Below, piece by piece: positions 60,023 to 64,000 of a DNA stretch of 64,000 nt. Numbering within the stretch: position 1 is the stretch's first letter; each line of letters opens with the position of its first letter. The translations under genes and the position numbers were made by a program. The notes beneath the pieces were generated by a model. The model was not told the origin of the DNA, did no database searches, and saw nothing but the letters and a program-made list of their open reading frames with translations. The DNA comes from G965279335 sp965279285 (GTDB lineage Bacteria; Pseudomonadota; Gammaproteobacteria; DSM-16500): NCBI GenBank assembly GCA_965279285.1, contig OZ257148.1:1116001-1180000 (forward strand). The letters run 5' to 3'.

Positions 60023-63000
60023 ATGTTCACCACGGTCCAAGAAGGTATCCAAGCAATTCAAAAAAAAAATCTCAGCGATACACCGCCCGAGCATGCGCTT
60101 TATATTCCCGCACAAGGTAAGCGAACAACGTATGCGACAGAAGATGCTTTTGATTTGTATCCGGTAGTCAATGAATTTTTAAAATTTGAGAGTGTTGATC
60201 GTCATTCTCGCGAAAGTGGGAATCTAGTAGGTGATGTAAAAGATTCAAAAGACCAAAAACAATTAATGCCAACAATAGACTCTCGTCGCAAAGTATTATT
60301 ACTCCTAGGCGATACCGGCTCCGGCAAAAGTTTATTTTGTCAGGATTTAATTACCCGTCTTTGGCAAAATTATAAACCTGGCAGTCCTATTCCTTTATTT
60401 ACTTCTCTGGCACGTTTACAAGATCCAATAGATAACGCCATCGAAGAGACACTTGCTGCTTATGGATTTTCTGCGGAACAAATAGCAATACTTAAAAAAG
60501 AACAACAATTTATTTTTGTATTAGATGGCTATGATGAGATTCATCAATTTAAAAATCTCTACGTCACCAATAAATTAAATGAATGGAATGCTCGTACAAT
60601 TATTACTTGTCGCAGTCAATATCTTTATTACCTCAGTGATACCGATAAACATTTCATGCCGTTTCACAGCGAAAAACGTCAACCACAGTTATTGCAGCAG
60701 TTTTATGTCGCCCCTTTTTCTGAAAAAGAAATTGTGGCGTATGTGCAGCAATATGAAAAGTTAAATGGACAAGCTATTGTGGCTGATCTTAAAGATCATA
60801 AGTCTGATACTAAAAGTACAGAAACACCAAAGTCGGTTTTGTATCAACAGTTAGTCAGTATCCCTGGTTTACAATCACTGATCACAACACCATTTTTATT
60901 GCATCTAGCTGTTGAGGCATTGCCGGATATTTTAGAAAAACATAAGGATTCAAAAGATCAAAAAAATACTGAATTACAAAAACTTACTCAAGCTGCTCTC
61001 TACGATGTCTTTATCGAACGTTGGTTTAAACGTCAAGAGTTGAAATTAAAAACCAGCAAGCATATCGATGAGAAATCAGCAGATCCAAAACCCAATTTTT
61101 GGAAATTTTGTAAAGAATTAGCAGTTACGATGCGAGCACAAAATGTTACGTTAGTTAATTACACACCAGAAAAAATTTCTAAATTTGCATCTGCTACTGT
61201 GCAAGCTAAACTAAATCCCTGGAAACAGTTTTTCAGCGAAGAGAAAGATGTTGAATTGTTACGTTCAGCGTGTCCTATACGTAAATTGGGACATAATCAA
61301 TATGGCTTTATTCATGCATCATTAATTGAATATTTTGCAACACGAGCAATGTATGAAGAAGTTGTTGCACAACAGCCACAGCAAATCACAATAAGTGCTG
61401 TTTCAGCTGGAGATAGTAAAAATGAAAAGTTGTCAATTGAAATAACCGATCAAAAATCATCACCAGTACAGCCAACTGATTTATCACCACTACCTCAAAG
61501 CACACTGTACCAATCATCGATTACTAAACAAAATAATATGATCCAGTTTCTTGCTGATCGTGTTCAGGAAAGTGAAGTGTTTAAAAAGAAATTATTCGAA
61601 GCTATCGAAAGTTCAAGGAAAGATGAACGTTATGCAGTAGGTGCAGCAAATGCCATTACTGCGCTTAATTGTGCGGAAGTGAATTTTAATGGAATGGATT
61701 TCAAAGGCATTCGCATCCCCGGTGCAAATTTAGGCGGAGCGTTGTGTGATAGTACAAATTTTGAGAATGCAGATTTAAGTGATGTCAATTTTCAAAGTGC
61801 TTGGTTAAGAGCCGCTCAGTTAAAGTGGGCTAATCTTAAAGGATTACGATTTGGAGAATTACCGTTTATTCAATTGCAATCTAGTGCGCTTGCTTGTTCT
61901 TATTCGCCGGATGGTCGATGGTTGGCAGTAGCAATCAGTGTGCTTGATGAGATACAACTTTTTAATGCAAGTAATCAAGCGTTTGTTCGAATTTTTACAG
62001 GGCATGCGGGAGGGATGAATAGCATTGCTTGGGATGCGAAGAGCGAGCGCCTAGCTTCTGGAAGTGGGGATAACGTGCAGGTGTGGGGGGTAGCTACTGG
62101 TAAAGAATTATGCACTCTCGCGGGGCATACGAGTTCTGTGAACAGTGTCGCCTGGGATGCGAAAGGTGAGTGGTTAGCTTCGGGGAGTAGTGATATGTCT
62201 GTGCGCGTGTGGGAGGTTTCGAGTAGCAAGGTATTACACGTGCTGCGGGCGCATACAAGTTGGGTGCATAGTGTCGCTTGGGATGCTAAGAGCAAGCGTC
62301 TGGCATCAGGGAGTGGAGGGAACAGTCGGGGAAAGGATAATAAGGATTACACCGTACGCGTGTGGGATGCGGCGAGTGGCAAGGAATTACACGTGTTGCG
62401 GGGGCATACGAATACTGTGACGAGCGTTGCCTGGGATACCAAAAGTGAACGCCTGGCTTCTGGGAGCGATGATAACACCGTGCGTGTGTGGGATGCTGCG
62501 AGTGGCAAGGTATTACACGTGTTACAGGGGCATACGGATCGGGTAAAAAATATCTCTTGGAATGCGAAAAACGACCGTCTAGCTTCAGGAGGTTGGGATA
62601 ACACCGTACGTGTATGGGAGACTGTGACAGGCAAAGGATTACGCATGCTCCAGGGGCATACAAGTTGGGTGAATAGTGTTGCTTGGACTGCAGATGGTGA
62701 GCGCTTGGCCTCGGGTGGCCCAGACAAAACCGTGCGAATGTGGGAAATGACTGGTAAGGAATTACGAGTACTGAAGGGGTATATGTGTAATATGCGTAGT
62801 GTTGCCTGGGATGCCAAGGGCGAGCGTCTCGCATCAGGGAGTGGAGAGAACTGGAATGTATTCGATAATGGTAACAAGGATTACACTGTACGAGTATGGG
62901 AAGCTGTCAGTGGTAAAGAGTTGCGTACCCTCGTGGGGCATGTAAATAGAGTCAAAAGTATCGCTTGGGATGCGAAGAGCGAGCGCTTGGCCACTGGGAG

Positions 63001-64000
63001 TATGGACAAAACTGTGCGGGTGTGGGATGCGAGTAGTGGCAAAGAATTGCGTATCCTAGCGGGGCATGCGAGTGCGGTGAATTGTATCGCATGGGATGCC
63101 AAGGGTGAGTGTCTGGTATCAGGAAGCGAGGATTTTACCGTACGGGTTTGGGAGATTGCTAGTGGCAAGGAATTATGGGTACTAAAAGGGCATACGAATG
63201 CGGTGAATTGTGTTGCATGGGATGCCAAGAGCGAGCGCCTGGCATCCGGGAGCTATGACCATACTGTGCGATTGTGGGATGTGGTCAGCGGTAAAGAGTT
63301 GCGTATTATGGAGGGGCATAGAGGTAGTGTGAATAGTGTTGCCTGGGATGCTAAGGGGGAATGTCTGGCATCAGGCGGTGGAGGAGGGACTTTGGAGTGG
63401 TCCTATAAAGCCACTAACTCTGTGCGAGTGTGGGATGTGGTTAGTGGCAAAGTGTTGCACATCCTGGAGGGACATACGGGTTTAGTGAATAGTGTCGTTT
63501 GGGATGCGAAGAGCGAGCGTCTAGCTTCCGCTGCAAATGGGGATCGTACTGTGAGAGTGTGGGAGGTTGCTAGTAGCAAAGAATTACTCCGCATGCAGTT
63601 GCCTCATGAGGTCAGGAGTTGTGCTTGGATTATCCATCATGGTGAGGAAAGATTAGTTGTGGTGCTTGGACAGGGAGCTGCTTGTTTTAGCATCTTGAAG
63701 GTCAAGGATTCATTGCAAGCACGACTCAATTGGTTGGCTACTTCTGATAATGCGCTTTATATAGATCAACTGGATATAACTGATGTCATGGGTTTAGATT
63801 CCAATAATTATCTATTTCTGCAACAACGTGGGGCGATTGGAAAACCAGCATTGATAGTAGATGAAAAGGATGTTGCTTCATCACCCAGCCTTGCACAATT
63901 AGCAATTCAACACTCATCAATTTTTTCAGCGCCAGTTAGTGATGCAAAATCTTCCAACACAGTAACTCCAGCTGATGTGAAATTGGATATGCCGCAACAA
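60023..64000 (+). CDS. NACHT-pentapeptide-WD40 protein (paralogue 5, cut by window end)
   Basis: The frame is open for 1326 codons to the last base, so the C-terminus is missing. It starts MFTTVQEGIQAIQKKN like the four upstream paralogues. It has NACHT Walker A GDTGSGKS (96-103), VLDGYDE, and pentapeptide repeats ending near residue 612. Fourteen WD40 blades follow (about 615-1226), equal to two seven-bladed propellers. The blades differ from those of paralogues 1-4 and are very regular (SVAWDAKSERLASGS, VRVWDxASGKEL). The coding DNA from about 61980 to 63590 is visibly richer in G+C than its flanks. AAAAGGAA precedes the ATG directly after the terminator. Whether it ends in a CaaX box cannot be seen. 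Confidence 0.85.
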   Translation, partial: MFTTVQEGIQAIQKKNLSDTPPEHALYIPAQGKRTTYATEDAFDLYPVVNEFLKFESVDRHSRESGNLVGDVKDSKDQKQLMPTIDSRRKVLLLLGDTGSGKSLFCQDLITRLWQNYKPGSPIPLFTSLARLQDPIDNAIEETLAAYGFSAEQIAILKKEQQFIFVLDGYDEIHQFKNLYVTNKLNEWNARTIITCRSQYLYYLSDTDKHFMPFHSEKRQPQLLQQFYVAPFSEKEIVAYVQQYEKLNGQAIVADLKDHKSDTKSTETPKSVLYQQLVSIPGLQSLITTPFLLHLAVEALPDILEKHKDSKDQKNTELQKLTQAALYDVFIERWFKRQELKLKTSKHIDEKSADPKPNFWKFCKELAVTMRAQNVTLVNYTPEKISKFASATVQAKLNPWKQFFSEEKDVELLRSACPIRKLGHNQYGFIHASLIEYFATRAMYEEVVAQQPQQITISAVSAGDSKNEKLSIEITDQKSSPVQPTDLSPLPQSTLYQSSITKQNNMIQFLADRVQESEVFKKKLFEAIESSRKDERYAVGAANAITALNCAEVNFNGMDFKGIRIPGANLGGALCDSTNFENADLSDVNFQSAWLRAAQLKWANLKGLRFGELPFIQLQSSALACSYSPDGRWLAVAISVLDEIQLFNASNQAFVRIFTGHAGGMNSIAWDAKSERLASGSGDNVQVWGVATGKELCTLAGHTSSVNSVAWDAKGEWLASGSSDMSVRVWEVSSSKVLHVLRAHTSWVHSVAWDAKSKRLASGSGGNSRGKDNKDYTVRVWDAASGKELHVLRGHTNTVTSVAWDTKSERLASGSDDNTVRVWDAASGKVLHVLQGHTDRVKNISWNAKNDRLASGGWDNTVRVWETVTGKGLRMLQGHTSWVNSVAWTADGERLASGGPDKTVRMWEMTGKELRVLKGYMCNMRSVAWDAKGERLASGSGENWNVFDNGNKDYTVRVWEAVSGKELRTLVGHVNRVKSIAWDAKSERLATGSMDKTVRVWDASSGKELRILAGHASAVNCIAWDAKGECLVSGSEDFTVRVWEIASGKELWVLKGHTNAVNCVAWDAKSERLASGSYDHTVRLWDVVSGKELRIMEGHRGSVNSVAWDAKGECLASGGGGGTLEWSYKATNSVRVWDVVSGKVLHILEGHTGLVNSVVWDAKSERLASAANGDRTVRVWEVASSKELLRMQLPHEVRSCAWIIHHGEERLVVVLGQGAACFSILKVKDSLQARLNWLATSDNALYIDQLDITDVMGLDSNNYLFLQQRGAIGKPALIVDEKDVASSPSLAQLAIQHSSIFSAPVSDAKSSNTVTPADVKLDMPQQ

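Noticed and set aside
62286..62877. Two overlapping minus-strand reading frames of 176-182 residues in paralogue 5, with repeated short motifs.
   Set aside because: They are the complement of the regular WD40 blades, in two frames at once, so neither is a real gene.
62041..63560. A regular array of similar units of about 120-150 bases that could be taken for a CRISPR-like or satellite repeat.
   Set aside because: The units are in frame, encode WD40 blades, vary in length and have no identical repeats with unique spacers.

Overview
The window is an A+T-rich chromosomal segment of a gammaproteobacterium. The evidence is the complete S10-spc-alpha ribosomal order (rpmJ after secY, rpoA-rplQ at the end), a tolB-pal-cpoB-queE block, and a cyanide-insensitive-type cytochrome bd pair. 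The accessory half is full of eukaryote-like modules (NACHT, WD40, Sel1, pentapeptide repeats, C-terminal CaaX boxes). That suggests a host-associated or intracellular lineage such as the Legionellales/Coxiella group. This placement is inferred from gene content and was not tested by a tree.

Bases 1-13690 hold the ribosomal super-operon: rpsJ (5' end cut off by the window), rplC, rplD, rplW, rplB, rpsS, rplV, rpsC, rplP, rpmC, rpsQ, then rplN to rpmJ with secY, then rpsM, rpsK, rpsD, rpoA and rplQ. It closes with a clear intrinsic terminator. Bases 13714-20753 carry ribD, an Ala/Thr/Pro-rich coiled-coil protein of unknown function, a 33-bp inverted repeat, ribE, and the envelope genes tolB, pal and cpoB with queE. 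A second copy of the repeat unit, tRNA-Lys(TTT) and the divergent cydAB (cioAB-like) operon follow, to 23352.

An IS5-family remnant (23452 to about 23745) marks the border to an accessory island that fills the rest of the window. The island opens with a NACHT NTPase carrying pentapeptide repeats and a coiled coil (1237 aa). Twelve bases later comes a 1380-aa class-3-lipase/RTX-like protein. Four giant tandem paralogues follow (1839, 2483, 2037 and 1696 aa), each built as NACHT, pentapeptide repeats, a long WD40 array, then a Gln/Pro-rich tail with or without Sel1 repeats. After them come a broken SecB-like gene, a second NACHT protein (1130 aa) and a fifth NACHT-WD40 paralogue that runs off the window.

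Two features stand out. First, all four complete NACHT-WD40 proteins end in Cys-Val-Ile-Ser preceded by one or two more cysteines. This is a canonical eukaryotic CaaX farnesylation box with possible palmitoylation cysteines, so they look like effectors anchored to host membranes. Second, counting by eye, the WD40 arrays hold 21, 35, 28, 21 and (partial gene) 14 blades, all multiples of seven. The arrays therefore seem to evolve by gain and loss of whole seven-bladed propellers. Near-identical blocks between paralogues, a precise seven-blade deletion and a Sel1 cassette flanked by direct repeats show active recombination within the array.
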